DNA of 64,000 bases, from positions 62,001 to 126,000 of the forward strand of contig CAWFLT010000008.1 in the NCBI GenBank assembly GCA_963816795.1, written 5' to 3'. The notes under the pieces are model-generated. The model was not told the origin of the DNA, did no database searches, and worked only from the letters and a program-made list of their open reading frames with translations. This stretch comes from CAWFLT01 sp963816795 (GTDB lineage Bacteria; Acidobacteriota; Vicinamibacteria; Vicinamibacterales; SCN-69-37). A program made the translations under genes and the position numbers. Numbering within the stretch: position 1 is the stretch's first letter; each line of letters starts with the position of its first letter. Shown in pieces: positions 44,238-54,118 of the stretch.

Positions 44238-45836
44238 ATGGTGCAGGTCAGCTATCCGGGCGTCTACATCCAGGAAATCCCGAGCGGCGTCCGCACTATC
44301 ACCGGCGTCGCGACCTCGATCACCGCGTTCGTCGGCCGCGCCATTAGCGGGCCGGTCGACGACCCCGTGCTCATCACCAGCTTCGCCGACTTCGAGCGCC
44401 GCTTCGGCGGCCTCTGGACCGAGAGCGCGATGAGCTACGCCGTCCGCGACTTCTACACCAACCAGGGCGCACAAGCCGTCATCGTCCGCGTCGCGCACTC
44501 GGACGCCGAAGCCGCGACGATCTCGTTCGGCGACAGCCCGGCGGCCGATCTGGTCCTCGAAGCCGCGAGCCCCGGCGCCTGGGGCAACAACCTGCGCGCC
44601 ACCGTGAACCACGGCTCGGACGCGGCGCTGCCGAGGACGTCGCCGCCGAGCACCGATCCGGCGCACTTCAACCTGGTCCTCGACTACCAGGCGGCGCCGA
44701 ACCGCGAGCCGGTGCAGGAGTCGTTCCTGAACGTCTCGCTCGATCCTGACGATCCGCGCTATCTGCCGCGGGTGCTCGAGAACTCGTCGGGGCTCGCGCG
44801 CGTGCGCAGCCACATGAACGCCGCCTCGCCGCCGGCGCGGCCGGACGCCGAGGCGGTTCAGGGCGACGGCGGCGACGACGGCACGGACATCACGGACAAC
44901 GATCTGATCGGCAGCGCGTCGGGCAAGACCGGCCTCAACGCGCTCACCAAGACCGACCTGTTCAACCTGCTCTGCATCCCGCCGCGCATCCGGCCGACCG
45001 CCGAGAACATCGGCAACGACGGCACGTTCACCTCCGCCAACGTCTACGGCCAGGCGCTGACCCTCTGCGTCGCCCGCCGCGCCTTCCTCATCGTCGATCC
45101 CAACCTCGAATGGGCGCGATCGGCGGATCCGGTCGGCGACGCGACGACGGGACGCGACGATCTGAACCTCTCGGGCGACGCGGCGCGCAACGCGGCGCTG
45201 TACTTCCCGGGCGTGCGCGCGGTCGATCCGCTCCGCGACAACCAGGTCACCGACTTCGTGCCGTGCGGCGCCATCGCCGGCGTCATGGCGCGCACCGACA
45301 GCCAGCGCGGCGTCTGGAAGGCGCCGGCCGGCCTCGACGCGGCGCTCGCCGGCGTGCAGGGGCTGCAGGTCAACCTGAACGACCTCGAGAACGGCACGCT
45401 GAACCCGCTCGGCATCAACTGCCTGCGTTCCTTCCCCGTCAGCGGGCGCGTCGTCTGGGGCGCGCGCACGCTGCGCGGCGCCGATCAGGCGGCGGACGAA
45501 TACAAGTACGTGCCGGTGCGGCGGTTGGCGCTCTTCATCGAAGAGAGCCTCTACCGCGGCACGCAGTGGGTGGTGTTCGAGCCGAACGACGAGCCGCTCT
45601 GGGCGCAGATCCGGCTCAACGTCGGCGCGTTCATGCAGAACCTGTTCCGACAGGGCGCGTTCCAGGGCACGGACGTCCGCGCGAGGCCTACCTCGTCAAG
45701 TGCGACGCCGAGACGACGACGCAGGACGACATCAATCGCGGGCATCGTGAACATCCTGGTCGGCTTCGCGCCGCTGAAGCCGGCGGAGTTCGTGATCATC
45801 CAGATCCAGCAGCTCGCCGGCCAGGTGCAGGCATAG
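44238..45836 (+). CDS. contractile tail sheath protein (eCIS)
   Basis: Forms the contractile outer cylinder of the particle. It starts MVQVSYPGVYIQEIPSGVRT, the classic sheath N-terminus, with RTITGVATSITAFVGRAISG following. The C-terminal part is equally typical: INCLRSFPVSGRVVWGARTL, YKYVPVRRLALFIEESLYRG and WVVFEPNDEPLWAQIRLNVG; then AGIVNILVGFAPLKPAEFVI at the end. The ~532-residue frame is nominally open, but ~20 residues (45,680-45,741) are out of frame between two compensating indels; the expected EAYLVKCD…TTQDDINRG reads correctly in another frame. Only one sheath gene is present here, unlike the three in the Afp/PVC systems. Confidence 0.95.
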   Translation: MVQVSYPGVYIQEIPSGVRTITGVATSITAFVGRAISGPVDDPVLITSFADFERRFGGLWTESAMSYAVRDFYTNQGAQAVIVRVAHSDAEAATISFGDSPAADLVLEAASPGAWGNNLRATVNHGSDAALPRTSPPSTDPAHFNLVLDYQAAPNREPVQESFLNVSLDPDDPRYLPRVLENSSGLARVRSHMNAASPPARPDAEAVQGDGGDDGTDITDNDLIGSASGKTGLNALTKTDLFNLLCIPPRIRPTAENIGNDGTFTSANVYGQALTLCVARRAFLIVDPNLEWARSADPVGDATTGRDDLNLSGDAARNAALYFPGVRAVDPLRDNQVTDFVPCGAIAGVMARTDSQRGVWKAPAGLDAALAGVQGLQVNLNDLENGTLNPLGINCLRSFPVSGRVVWGARTLRGADQAADEYKYVPVRRLALFIEESLYRGTQWVVFEPNDEPLWAQIRLNVGAFMQNLFRQGAFQGTDVRARPTSSSATPRRRRRTTSIAGIVNILVGFAPLKPAEFVIIQIQQLAGQVQA

Positions 45837-45845
45837 AGGACGGTC

Positions 45846-46380
45846 ATGGCGAAATTCACCGTCAACGCGCAGCGATTCGATCCGTACAAGAACTTCAAGT
45901 TCCGCGTCAACTGGGACGGCCGAACTACGTCGTGGCCGGCATCAGCAAGGTCAGCGCGCTGAAGCGCATCCACGGAGGTCGTCGAACATCGCGAAGGCGG
46001 CGATCCGCAGCAGCTCGCGCAAGTCGCCGGGCCGCACCGAAGTACGAGCGCGATCACGCTCGAGCGCGGCGTGACGCACGACACCGAGTTCGAGAAGTGG
46101 GCCAACAAGGTCTGGAACTACGGCTCCGGCCTGGGCGCCGAGGTGTCGCTGAAGGACTTCCGCAACGACGTGCTGATCGAGATCTACAACGAGGCCGGCC
46201 AGCTGGCGCTGCGCTACAAGATCTACCGCTGCTGGGTCTCGGAGTTCCAGGCGCTGCCGGACCTCGACGCCAACGCCAACGCGGTCGCGATCCAGACGCA
46301 TCAAGCTCGAGAACGAAGGCTGGGAGCGCGACTACGAGGTCGCCGAGCCGAGCGAACCGTCGTTCGTCGAGCCGCAGTGA
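45846..46380 (+). CDS. tail tube protein (Hcp/gp19-like), frameshifted
   Basis: Inner tube subunit through which cargo passes. It starts at ATG 45846 (MAKFTVNAQRFDPYKNFKFR), typical of the T4 gp19-like tube family. Segments then alternate frames: YVVAGISKVSALKR, TEVVEHREGGD, ITLERGVTHDTEFEKWANKV, KDFRNDVLIEIYNEAGQLAL, RYKIYRCWVSEFQALPDLDA and ENEGWERDYEV to the stop at 46380. About six single-base breaks are present (near 45920, 45970, 46008, 46039, 46049 and 46299). The reconstructed length (~175 residues) matches the family. It lies 9 bases after the sheath gene. Confidence 0.9.
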
Positions 46381-46386
46381 TCGACC

Positions 46387-47121
46387 ATGCGCGGGTTGTC
46401 GGCAGCCGATCTCGTACGGGTGTGGGAGCACGGCGCCGCGCTTGCACCCGATCGATCGGGCGATCGCGATGCTGGCGGCGGCGACGCCGCCCGCTGAACG
46501 GGACGCGCTGCCCGATCTGCCGATCGGCGAGCGTAACCGGCGGCTGCTGTCGCTGCGCGAGACGACGTTCGGCGGCGATCTCGATGCGCAGGCGACGTGC
46601 CCCGACTGCCGGCGGCGGATGTCGCTGCGGCTGCCGAACACGTCGATGCTGGCCACGCGCGACCGCGACGCCTCGGCGGCCCCTCGACTTTGCTCGGGGC
46701 AGGCCGCACCGGCGACCGCGCCGTCCGGCCGCTGACGAGCCGTGACCTCGCCGCGGCCGCGGCGTGCGCCGACGCCGCCAGTGCGCGGCGCCTCCTCGCG
46801 CACCGCGCCGTGACCGGCCTCGATGGCCCGGCGGCCAGCGACGCCGGCCTCGCGGACGGCGAACTCGACGCTATTGCCGCACAACTCGAGGCGATCGATC
46901 CGCTCGCGGACCTCGCGCTGGACCTCGACTGTCCGGACTGCGGCGCGGCCTGGGAAGCGGCGGTGGACGTCGCGCAGTACGTCTGGCTCGAGATCGAGGC
47001 CGAGGCGCTGCGTCTCGTGCGCGAAGTGCACGCGATCGCCGCGGCCTACGGCTGGCGCGAGACCGAGATCCTCGCGATGTCGCCGCTCCGGCGGCGCGCC
47101 TACCTCGAGCTGGTGCAGTGA
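46387..47121 (+). CDS. T4-type baseplate hub assembly chaperone-like protein with two Zn knuckles (frameshifted)
   Basis: A ~243-residue protein following the tube gene by 6 bases. It starts MRGLSAADLVRVWEHGAALH. Two CPDC motifs (ATCPDCRRRMSLRL, and LDCPDCGAAWEAAVDV) suggest zinc-ribbon-like units. The C-terminal region (EIEAEALRLVREVHAIAAAY, then WRETEILAMSPLRRRAYLEL) is characteristic of the protein encoded between tube and cap in many injection-system loci, annotated as a T4 gp28-like baseplate hub chaperone. The frame breaks near 46695 in a short stretch that reads as non-protein. Its stop overlaps the next ATG (TGATG). Confidence 0.7.
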
Positions 47122-47911
47122 TGACTCTGCTCTCGCGGCTGGCCGCACAGGCGATGGGCGAGCCGCCGGCGGTCCGGCCGGTGATCGCGTCGCGCTTCCA
47201 CGCGTCGCGCGTCGGCGGTGTCGATCATGGCGCCGCGGTCGGCGCTCCGCTGGAACAAGAAACGACCGGCGGCACGGAGGCGGCCGACGCATCCTCCCGC
47301 GCCGTCGACGCCGCCACCGCGCGGGTCGCTGCGGACGCTCATGCATGAACCCGGCGCCGCGCCAGTTGAGGATGCGGGCATCGAGCCGGCCGTTGCCGAA
47401 CGATCGACGAGCCGCGCCGGGCCGATCGCAGCGCGCGAGACGCGGCCGCGCCGCGCCGGCACCGCCCCGGCTCGTCGATCACACCGCGAGCGCGAACGCC
47501 ATTCAGCACGATCCGATCGTGCACGTCGAGTCGATCGCGACTCGCGCATCGTCTCGAGCCGCGAGGCGCATCGCGAGAGCGGTCGATGCCGAGCCGGTCC
47601 ATGCCGTCGCAGCGGTCACGACGCCGCCGTTGCACGACGGATCACCGGCGGCGCCACCGCCGCTCGTGGCGCCGCGGCCCGCCGATCTCTCGGCCGCAAT
47701 CGAACGACTGCAGTCGGCGGCCCGCACCGCCGCCGTCCCGCCCGCGCGCCGCGATCCGATCGTCCGCGTGACGATCGGCCGCATCGAGGTCCGATCGGCG
47801 CCGCGCGCACCCGAGAGTACGCCCGAACCGGTGCAGCGCCCGGCCGCGCCGCCGCTGCCGCCGCGCCAAACGCTCGCCGATTACCTCGCCCACTCGAGGG
47901 ACCGGCAGTGA
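47121..47911 (+). CDS. disordered eCIS accessory protein (frameshifted)
   Basis: Starts at ATG 47121 (MTLLSRLAAQAMGEPPAVRP), overlapping the previous stop. The product is rich in Ala, Arg and Pro and predicted largely disordered. Near its end it carries VRVTIGRIEVRSAPRAPEST and PPRQTLADYLAHSRDRQ. The short IGRIEVR element plus a terminal SLxDYL-type helix is a pattern I associate with small proteins encoded before the DUF4255 cap in eCIS operons. The frame breaks at least once near 47345, where the first frame ends. Function unknown; a linking or assembly role is inference. Confidence 0.6.
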
Positions 47912-49239
47912 GCAGCGCGCTGGCCATCGCCTCGGTCACGGCCGTGATGAAGAACCTGCTGGACAACGGCGTCATCAACGACGACGTGGCGACGAGCGTG
48001 GGGACGGTCACGGTCAGCGCGCTCGCGCCCGACCTCGTGCCGGTGGACAACAACGCCGCCAGCCGGCTGAACCTGTTCCTCTATCAGGTCACGCCGAACC
48101 CCGGCTGGCGCAACGCCGGCCTGCCGTCGCGTTCCGGCGCCGGCGATCGGCTCAGCAACCCGCCGCTCGCGCTCGACCTGCACTACTTCCTCACCGCCTA
48201 CGCGTCGCGCGATTTGCACGCCGAGATCCTGCTCGGCTACGGGATGCAGATCCTGCACGAGACGCCGGTGCTGGCGCGGCAGGGCATCCGGCGCGCCCTC
48301 GGCGTCGCCGACCTCGTGGAGAACCCGAACAGCGTGCTGCCCGCCGACCTCGTGAGCATCGCGCTGTCGGGCCTCGATGACCAGATCGAGTCGATCAAGA
48401 TCACGCCGGCCGCGCTCGGCATCGAGGAGGTCTCGAAGCTGTGGTCGGCGTTCCAGAGCCACTACCGCCCGAGCGCCGGCTACATCGCGTCGGTCGTGCT
48501 GATCGAAGCCACGAAGTCGACGCGGGCGCCGCTGCCCGTGCGGTCCCGCCAGCTGTACGTCGTGCCGTTCCGCGAGCCGGTCGTCGATCGCGTGCTGGCC
48601 GTGCCGCAGGCGAGCCCGGCGGCGCCGCCCGGGCCCGGGCCGATTCTCGCGCGGCACCTGCTCGGCGTCCGCGGGCAGCAGCTGAAGGGCCCGCACACGA
48701 TCGTCCGCATCGACGGCGTCGACGCGCCGCCTCCCCTCTCCGTCGACGACACCACGATCGTCGTCGCGCCGCCGGCGGACGTCGCGGCGGGTGTGCACGC
48801 GCTGCAGGTCGTGCACGAGCAGCTCATGGGCGATCCGGCGGTGCCGCACGCCGGCGTCGCGTCGAACCTCGCGCCGTTCGTGCTGCACCCGGAGATCGTC
48901 GCGCCGCCGGTCTTTGCCGCGGGCGGCGATCAAGGCACGGTGCGGCTGACGGTCGATCCGCCCGTCGGGCCGAGGCAGCGCGTGCTGCTCCTGCTCAACG
49001 AGCGGATCGCGCCGTCGAGCCCGGCGGCCGATTCGCCCGCGATCCCGCGCGCGTTCAGCTTCGCGCTGCCGCCGCGTCCCGGCGAGAGCTCGCCGGGGCC
49101 GTCGGCGCAGATCGACATCGCGATCGCCGGCGTGTCGGCCGGCTCGTACCTCGTGCGCGTGCAGGTTGACGGCGCGGAAAGCCCGATCGCGGTGGACGGC
49201 GCGGGCCTCTACGCTTCGCCCTCGGTGGCCATCCCATGA
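47908..49239 (+). CDS. DUF4255 tail terminator (cap) protein, Afp16/Pvc16-like, with IPT-like domain
   Basis: A 443-residue protein with no frame break. GTG 47908 overlaps the previous stop (GTGA). Residues ~1-195 are DUF4255 (MSSALAIASVTAVMKNLLDN; RLNLFLYQVTPNPGWRNAGL; LDLHYFLTAYASRDLHAEIL; LWSAFQSHYRPSAGYIASVV), which in Afp caps and sets the length of tube and sheath. Residues ~235-440 add one or two IPT/Ig-like domains (GPILARHLLGVRGQQLKGPH; AGVHALQVVHEQLMG). Those extra domains would project from the non-injecting end of the particle, which is an inference. It overlaps the ATPase gene by 4 bases. Confidence 0.9.
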   Translation: MSSALAIASVTAVMKNLLDNGVINDDVATSVGTVTVSALAPDLVPVDNNAASRLNLFLYQVTPNPGWRNAGLPSRSGAGDRLSNPPLALDLHYFLTAYASRDLHAEILLGYGMQILHETPVLARQGIRRALGVADLVENPNSVLPADLVSIALSGLDDQIESIKITPAALGIEEVSKLWSAFQSHYRPSAGYIASVVLIEATKSTRAPLPVRSRQLYVVPFREPVVDRVLAVPQASPAAPPGPGPILARHLLGVRGQQLKGPHTIVRIDGVDAPPPLSVDDTTIVVAPPADVAAGVHALQVVHEQLMGDPAVPHAGVASNLAPFVLHPEIVAPPVFAAGGDQGTVRLTVDPPVGPRQRVLLLLNERIAPSSPAADSPAIPRAFSFALPPRPGESSPGPSAQIDIAIAGVSAGSYLVRVQVDGAESPIAVDGAGLYASPSVAIP

Positions 49240-51178
49240 GACCCGATCGCGCGGCATGGACGGAGGCAAATCAGCGCTACCTGATGGCGCGTCTCGCGTG
49301 CGTCCGCGCCTGCCTGACCCGATCTCCGGGCGCCGAGGGCGAGTCGGCGGCGGATGCGCTCGCGGCCGAGGCCGATCGCGCGCGGCAGGCCATGCCGTCG
49401 CCGGCGGCGCTCGACATCGTCGTCTCCCTCTTCGGCCTGTCGCCGTTCGAGCGCGACGTGCTGCTGCTTTGCGCCGGCGTCGAGCTGGACGGGGCATTCG
49501 CGGCCGACGCCGGCGGCGGCCGCTTCGCGCCGACCTTCAGCCTCGCGCTCAGCGCGGTCCCCGGCGCGCACTGGAGCGCGCTCACGCCGGCCGCGCCGCT
49601 CCGACAGTGGCGGCTGATCGACGTCGGCGCCGGCGAGGCGATCACGACCAGCCCGCTGCGCATCGACGAACGCATCCTGCACTTTCTGGCCGGCATCTCG
49701 CACCAGGACGACCGGCTGCATGGCGTGATACAGATCGAGCGCCCTCCGGCCGATCTGCCCGAATCGCATCGCGACGTCGCGCGGCAACTCACCGCGTTTC
49801 TGACAACGACGTGGCCGACGGGCGCGCCGACGGTGCATCTCGGCGGCGAGGACCACGCCGGCGGGTTGGCCGCGGCGGCGGCCGGCTGCGCGGACGCGGG
49901 GCTCGGCCTGTCGGTGATGAAAGCGTCGGCAGTACCGGCGATCGCGGCCGATCGCGATCGCCTGCTCCGGCTGGTCGAGCGCGAGTGCCTGCTCACGCGC
50001 ACGGCGCTCCTGCTGCAAGGCGAGGGCGGCGAACTGCCCGAGGCGGCCCAGGCCTTCGTCGAGCAGGCGCAGTGTCAGGTGCTGCTGGCGCGCTGTCACG
50101 TGCCGGCACACGCCGCGCTGCGGCCGGTCACGGTCGACGTCAACCGCCCGACCCGCGACGAGCAGCTCGATCTCTGGACGCGGTCGCTCGGATCGGCGGC
50201 GGTCGGCCTCAATGGCGCGCTCGACCGGCTCGTCTCCCACTTCGACCTGACGGCGCCGGCGATCGAAGCCGCGGCCGCGCATGCGATCGCGCACCCTGAC
50301 GAGCCGGCGGCGGCACGGACGGCGCGGCTCTGGCACGCGTGCCGCGCCGGATCGCGGGTCCGGCTCGACGATCTCGCGCAGCGCATCGAGACCTCGGCCG
50401 GGTGGGACGATCTCGTCCTGCCGCCCGCGCAGCTCGCCGCACTGCGCGAGATGGCGGCGCAGGTCCGGCATCGCCATCGCGTGTATCGACGCGTGGGGCA
50501 TCGGCGGCGGCGAGCGCGCGCGGCCTCGGCATCAGCGCGCTGTTCGCCGGGCCGAGCGGCACCGGCAAGACGCTGGCGGCCGAGGTGCATCGCCAGCGAT
50601 CTGCAGCTCGATCTGTACCGCATCGATCTCAGCCAGGTCGTGAGCAAGTACATCGGCGAGACGGAGAAGAACCTGCGGCGCGTCTTCGACGCCGCCGAAG
50701 CCGGCGGCGCGGTGCTGCTCTTCGACGAGGCCGACGCGCTGTTCGGCAAGCGCAGCGAGGTCAAGGACAGCCACGATCGCTACGCCAACATCGAGGTCAG
50801 CTACCTGCTGCAGCGCATGGAGGCGTACCGCGGGCTGGCGATCCTCACGACCAACATGAAGACCGCGCTCGACGACGCCTTCCTGCGCCGCCTCCGCTTC
50901 GTCGTCCAGTTCCCGTTCCCGGACGCCGCGCAGCGCGCCGAGATCTGGCGGCGCGTGTTCCCGGCGGCGACGCCGGTCGAGCCGGCTCGACTTCGCGCGG
51001 CTGGCGCGGCTCAACGTCGCCGGCGGCAACATCCGCAACATCGCGCTGCACGCGGCGTTCCTGGCCGCCGACGGCGGACGGGCCGGTGACGATGGCGCAC
51101 CTGCTGCGAGCGGCGCGCAGCGAGTACGCGAAGCTCGATCGGCCGCCGACCGATGCGGAGATCGCGGGATGGACATGA
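49236..51178 (+). CDS. AAA+ ATPase of the injection system (Afp15/Pvc15-like), frameshifted
   Basis: ATPase of ~645 residues that in related systems helps load or assemble the particle. The first ~410 residues form an N-terminal region continuous in one frame (LDIVVSLFGLSPFERDVLLL; VQFERPP-type segment; TARLWHACRAGSRVRLDDLA). The AAA+ core follows across several frames: Walker A FAGPSGTGKTLAAEV, DLSQVVSKYIGETEKNLRRV, Walker B AVLLFDEADALFGKRSEV, sensor 1 LAILTTNMKTALDDAF, and LRRLRFVVQFPFPD. Breaks lie near 50465, 50590, 50985 and 51080. It overlaps both neighbours by ATGA. Confidence 0.9.
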
Positions 51179-51433
51179 GGCCGGACGTCGAGATCCACAT
51201 CGACACGCTCGCGATCGACGGCGTCAGCGAGCGCGATGCCGCGCGCGCCGGCGACGCGATCCAGCGCGAGCTGACGCGCCTGATCGGGGCTGAGCCGTTG
51301 CCGGCGGACATGGCGCCGCGCGCCATCGATCGGCTCGACGCCGGGCGCGCTGCCGGTGCCGGCGTCGGCGCCGCCGGCGGCCATCGGCCGCGCGGTCGCC
51401 GCGGCGGTGCACGGCGGGCTGGTGCGGCCATGA
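51175..51433 (+). CDS. small conserved eCIS protein (~85 aa, frameshifted)
   Basis: Starts at ATG 51175 (MRPDVEIHIDTLAIDGVSER) and, after a one-base break near 51348, continues to a stop at 51431-51433 (AAIGRAVAAAVHGGLVRP). The HIDTLAIDGVSERDAARAGD segment followed by IQRELTRLIG forms an amphipathic strand-helix unit. Proteins of this size and pattern commonly sit between the ATPase and CIS_tube genes in eCIS operons; their function is unknown. ATGA overlaps join it to both neighbours. Confidence 0.6.
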
Positions 51434-52092
51434 CGACGTTTCCCGAACTCGCCGCGGCTGCTCAAAGGCGGGCTCGTCCTCGTCGATCCGGAATCGCAGT
51501 CGCCGGAGCGGGTGATCGCGCTGCAGTACAACCCGGACACGCTGACGCGGACGCTGCCGCCGCAGGCGATCGCCGACAGCGAGCGATCGGTCCGAGGCGC
51601 TGCGGCTGCAAGGGCCCGCCGGTCGAGACGATCAAGCTCGACGGCCGAGATCGACGCCACCGATCAGCTCGAGTTCCCGGACCTGAACGGGCCGGCGGTC
51701 GAGTCCGGGCTCCACCGCGGAGCTCGCGGCGCTCGAGACGCTGCTCCATCCGACGAGCGACCAGCTCGTCAGCAACAACACGCTCGCCGGCCTCGGCACG
51801 CTCGAGATCGCGCCGATCGAGACGCCGCTCACGCTCTTCGTCTGGAGCAAGCTGCGCATCGTCCCGGTGCGCATCACCGATCTCAGCATCACCGAAGAGG
51901 CGTTCGACCCGACGCTCAACCCGATCCGCGCGAAGGTCAGCCTCGGGATGCGGGTGCTGACGGTCAACGACCTCGGCTTCGATCACCGCGGCGGGCAGCA
52001 TCTTCATGGCCTATCAGCGCGCGAAGGAACAGCTCGCCGGCGCGTATCGATCGGCCGCGCTCAGCGCGCTCGGCCTCGGGAGGCTGCCATGA
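51430..52092 (+). CDS. CIS_tube adaptor protein (Afp7/Pvc7-like), frameshifted
   Basis: Connects the tube to the baseplate hub. It starts MTTFPELAAA, then KGGLVLVDPESQSPERVIAL and QYNPDTLTRTLPPQAI, the hallmark of the CIS_tube family. Later pieces are GPPVETIKLD, IDATDQLEFPDLNGPAVESG, LAALETLLHPTSDQLVSNNT, LFVWSKLRIVPVRITDLSIT and FDPTLNPIRAKVSLGMRVLT. Breaks lie near 51463, 51592, 51645, 51715 and 51995. The expected length (~215 residues) is normal. It is joined to its neighbours by ATGA overlaps at both ends. Confidence 0.9.
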
Positions 52093-52452
52093 ACGACCCG
52101 GTCAAGCAGTTGCTGATGGGGCCGGCGCTCGAGCTGACGCTCTATCCGCCGGGCAGCCGGTATTACGGCATCGCGACCGTCGAGCTGGTGCTGCCGGACG
52201 GGCGCGACGTGCGGTACCTGCGCCGGCGCTTCCTGCCCGATCCCGGAGCGCTCGTCGCTGCTCGGGCAGTCATCGCGTCGCCGACGGCGATCGGCTCGAC
52301 CATCTCGCCGCGCGCTATCTCGGCGATCCGCTGCAGTCCTGGCGGATCTGCGACGCGAACCTCACGCTCCGCCTCGAGGCGCTGGTCGCGAGACGGGCCG
52401 GCAGATCCGCATCACGCTGCCGGCCGGCGTGCCGGGCGCGCCCAATGCTTAA
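52089..52452 (+). CDS. LysM-type baseplate protein (frameshifted)
   Basis: A ~118-residue protein starting MNDPVKQLLMGPALELTLYP. The N-terminal strand region (GSRYYGIATVELVLPDGRDV RYLRRRFLPDP) is followed, across breaks near 52248, 52269 and 52390, by a LysM-like core: HRVADGDRLDHLAARYLGDP and WRICDANLTL. In Afp-type particles such LysM proteins sit at the hub or sheath initiator. The stop at 52450-52452 overlaps the next start by 8 bases. Confidence 0.75.
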
Positions 52453-53590
52453 GGGCATCCACCTCACGCTGCTGATCGGCCCGGTCGTGCCGCTGCCGGC
52501 GCCGCGCATCGTGCTCGACGCGCTGCAGAGCGTCAAGGTCACGAGCAGCGCCGGCGCGAGCGGCGCCAGCGGCTTCCAGCTGACGTTCACGTTCAGCGCC
52601 GACTCGCCGCTGCACACGATCTTCCTGCTCGCCGGCGGCCAGACGCCGCTGCTTGCGCGTGGTGATCATCGTCACGATCAACTCGGTGCCGCAGGTGCTG
52701 ATGGACGGCGTGATGACGAATCACCAGATCCAGGCCGCGGCCGGCGGCGGGCCAGTCGACGCTGACGGTCATGGGCAAGGACCTGACCAAGGTGATGGAC
52801 CTGCAGGACTTCAGCGGCCTGCCGTACCCGGCGATGCCGGTCGAGGCGCGCGTCGCGCTGATCCTCGCCAAGTACGCGATGTTCGGCATGATCCCGCTCA
52901 TCGTCCCGACGCTCGTTCACCGACGTGCCGATGCCGACCGACCGCATCCCGACGCACGAGGGCACCGACCTCGCGTACATCGAACGGCTCGCGCGCGAGA
53001 TCGGCTACGTCTTCTACATCGAGCCCGGGCCGGCGCCGGGCACGAACATCGCCTACTTCGGGCCGCCGATCAAGATCGGCGTGCCGCAGCCGGCGCTCAA
53101 CATCGACATGGACGCGCACACCAACGTCGAGTCGCTGTCGTTCCGCTTCGAGACCGCGGAGACGTCGCTGCCGATCGTGATCATCCAGAACGCCGCTCAC
53201 GCGCGTGCCGATTCCGATCCCGATCCCCAACCTCAACCCGCTGCAGCCGCCGCTCGGCGGCGATCCCGCCGCCGATCACGAACATCACGGTGCTGCGCGA
53301 CACGGCCAAGCTGTCCCGATGGCGCAGGCGCTCGGCCGCGGCGTCGCGGCGGCGTCGCGGTCGCAGGACGCCGTCACCGGCCAACGGCATCGCTCGACGT
53401 GCTGCGCTACGGCCGCGTGCTGCAGGCGCGCGGCAGCTCGTCGGCGTGCGCGGCGCCGGCCTCGCGTTCGACGGCCTCTACTACGTCGAGCAGCGTCACG
53501 CAGCACGCTCAAGCGCGGCGAGTTCAAGCAGAGCTTCACGCTGTCGCGCAACGGGCATCGTCTCGCTCACTGCCGGCGGTGCCGGCATGA
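52445..53590 (+). CDS. gp27-like baseplate hub protein (VgrG N-terminal half), frameshifted
   Basis: Central hub protein of ~375 residues. It starts MLKGIHLTLLIGPVVPLPAP and continues FQLTFTFSADSPLHTIFLLA, LMDGVMTNHQI, LTVMGKDLTKVMDLQDFSGL and THEGTDLAYIERLAREIGYV, the region shared with VgrG/gp27 (phage late control D). Later pieces are ITNITVLRDTAKL, VLRYGRVLQAR and LKRGEFKQSFTLSRNG. About nine breaks are present. The spike half of VgrG is in a separate downstream gene, so hub and spike are split here, unlike fused Afp8. The stop overlaps the spike start (ATGA at 53587-53590). Confidence 0.85.
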
Positions 53591-54107
53591 GCACCGGGCA
53601 GCTACTTCGGCAAGTACCGCGGCATGGTGCTGAACAACATCGACCCGATGCAGATGGGCCGCCTGCAGGTGCAGGTGCCCGACGTCACCGGCCTGATGCC
53701 GGCGACCTGGGCGATGCCGTGCGTGCCGGTCGCCGGCATCCAGAACGGGCATGTTCGCGCTGCCGCCGATCGGCTCCGGCGTCTGGATCGAGTTCGAGCA
53801 GGGCGACCCCGACTATCCGATCTGGGTCGGCTGCTTCTGGGGCAGCGCGCGCCGAGGTGCCGGCGCTGGCGCGGCTGACGCCGCCGGGCGTGCCGGCGAT
53901 CACGCTGCAGACGCCGCTGCAGAACGGCCTGACGCATCAGCGACCTGCCCGGGCCCGACCGGCGGGATCATGCTCAAGAGCGCCGACCGGCGCGACGCTC
54001 ATCGTCAACGACACCGGCATCTACATCCAGAACGGCAAGGGCGCGTCGATCGTGCATGACCGGCCCGACGGTGACCGATCAACGCCGGCGCGCTGACGGT
54101 CGTCTGA
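53587..54107 (+). CDS. gp5-like baseplate spike protein (assembly protein V), frameshifted
   Basis: Spike protein of ~170 residues. It starts MSTGQ and, after one base insertion near 53604, YFGKYRGMVLNNIDPMQMGR and LQVQVPDVTGLMPATWAMPC, the OB-fold of VgrG/gpV. Then MFALPPIGSGVWIEFEQGDP, DYPIWVGCFWGS and, after another break, a beta-helix-like tail (ATLIVNDTGIYIQNGKGASI) ending NAGALTVV. Breaks lie near 53604, 53749, 53853, 53938, 53985, 54054 and 54076. It is normally a trimer pointing at the target membrane and carries the PAAR tip encoded next. Confidence 0.88.
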
Positions 54108-54118
54108 CGGAGCGCGCG

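Noticed and set aside
46054..47346. 430-codon minus-strand frame
   Set aside because: Arg/Ala-rich shadow of the tube and chaperone genes; it crosses several plus-strand genes.
47881..49497. 538-codon minus-strand frame
   Set aside because: Shadow of the DUF4255 cap gene, which has clear family motifs on the plus strand.
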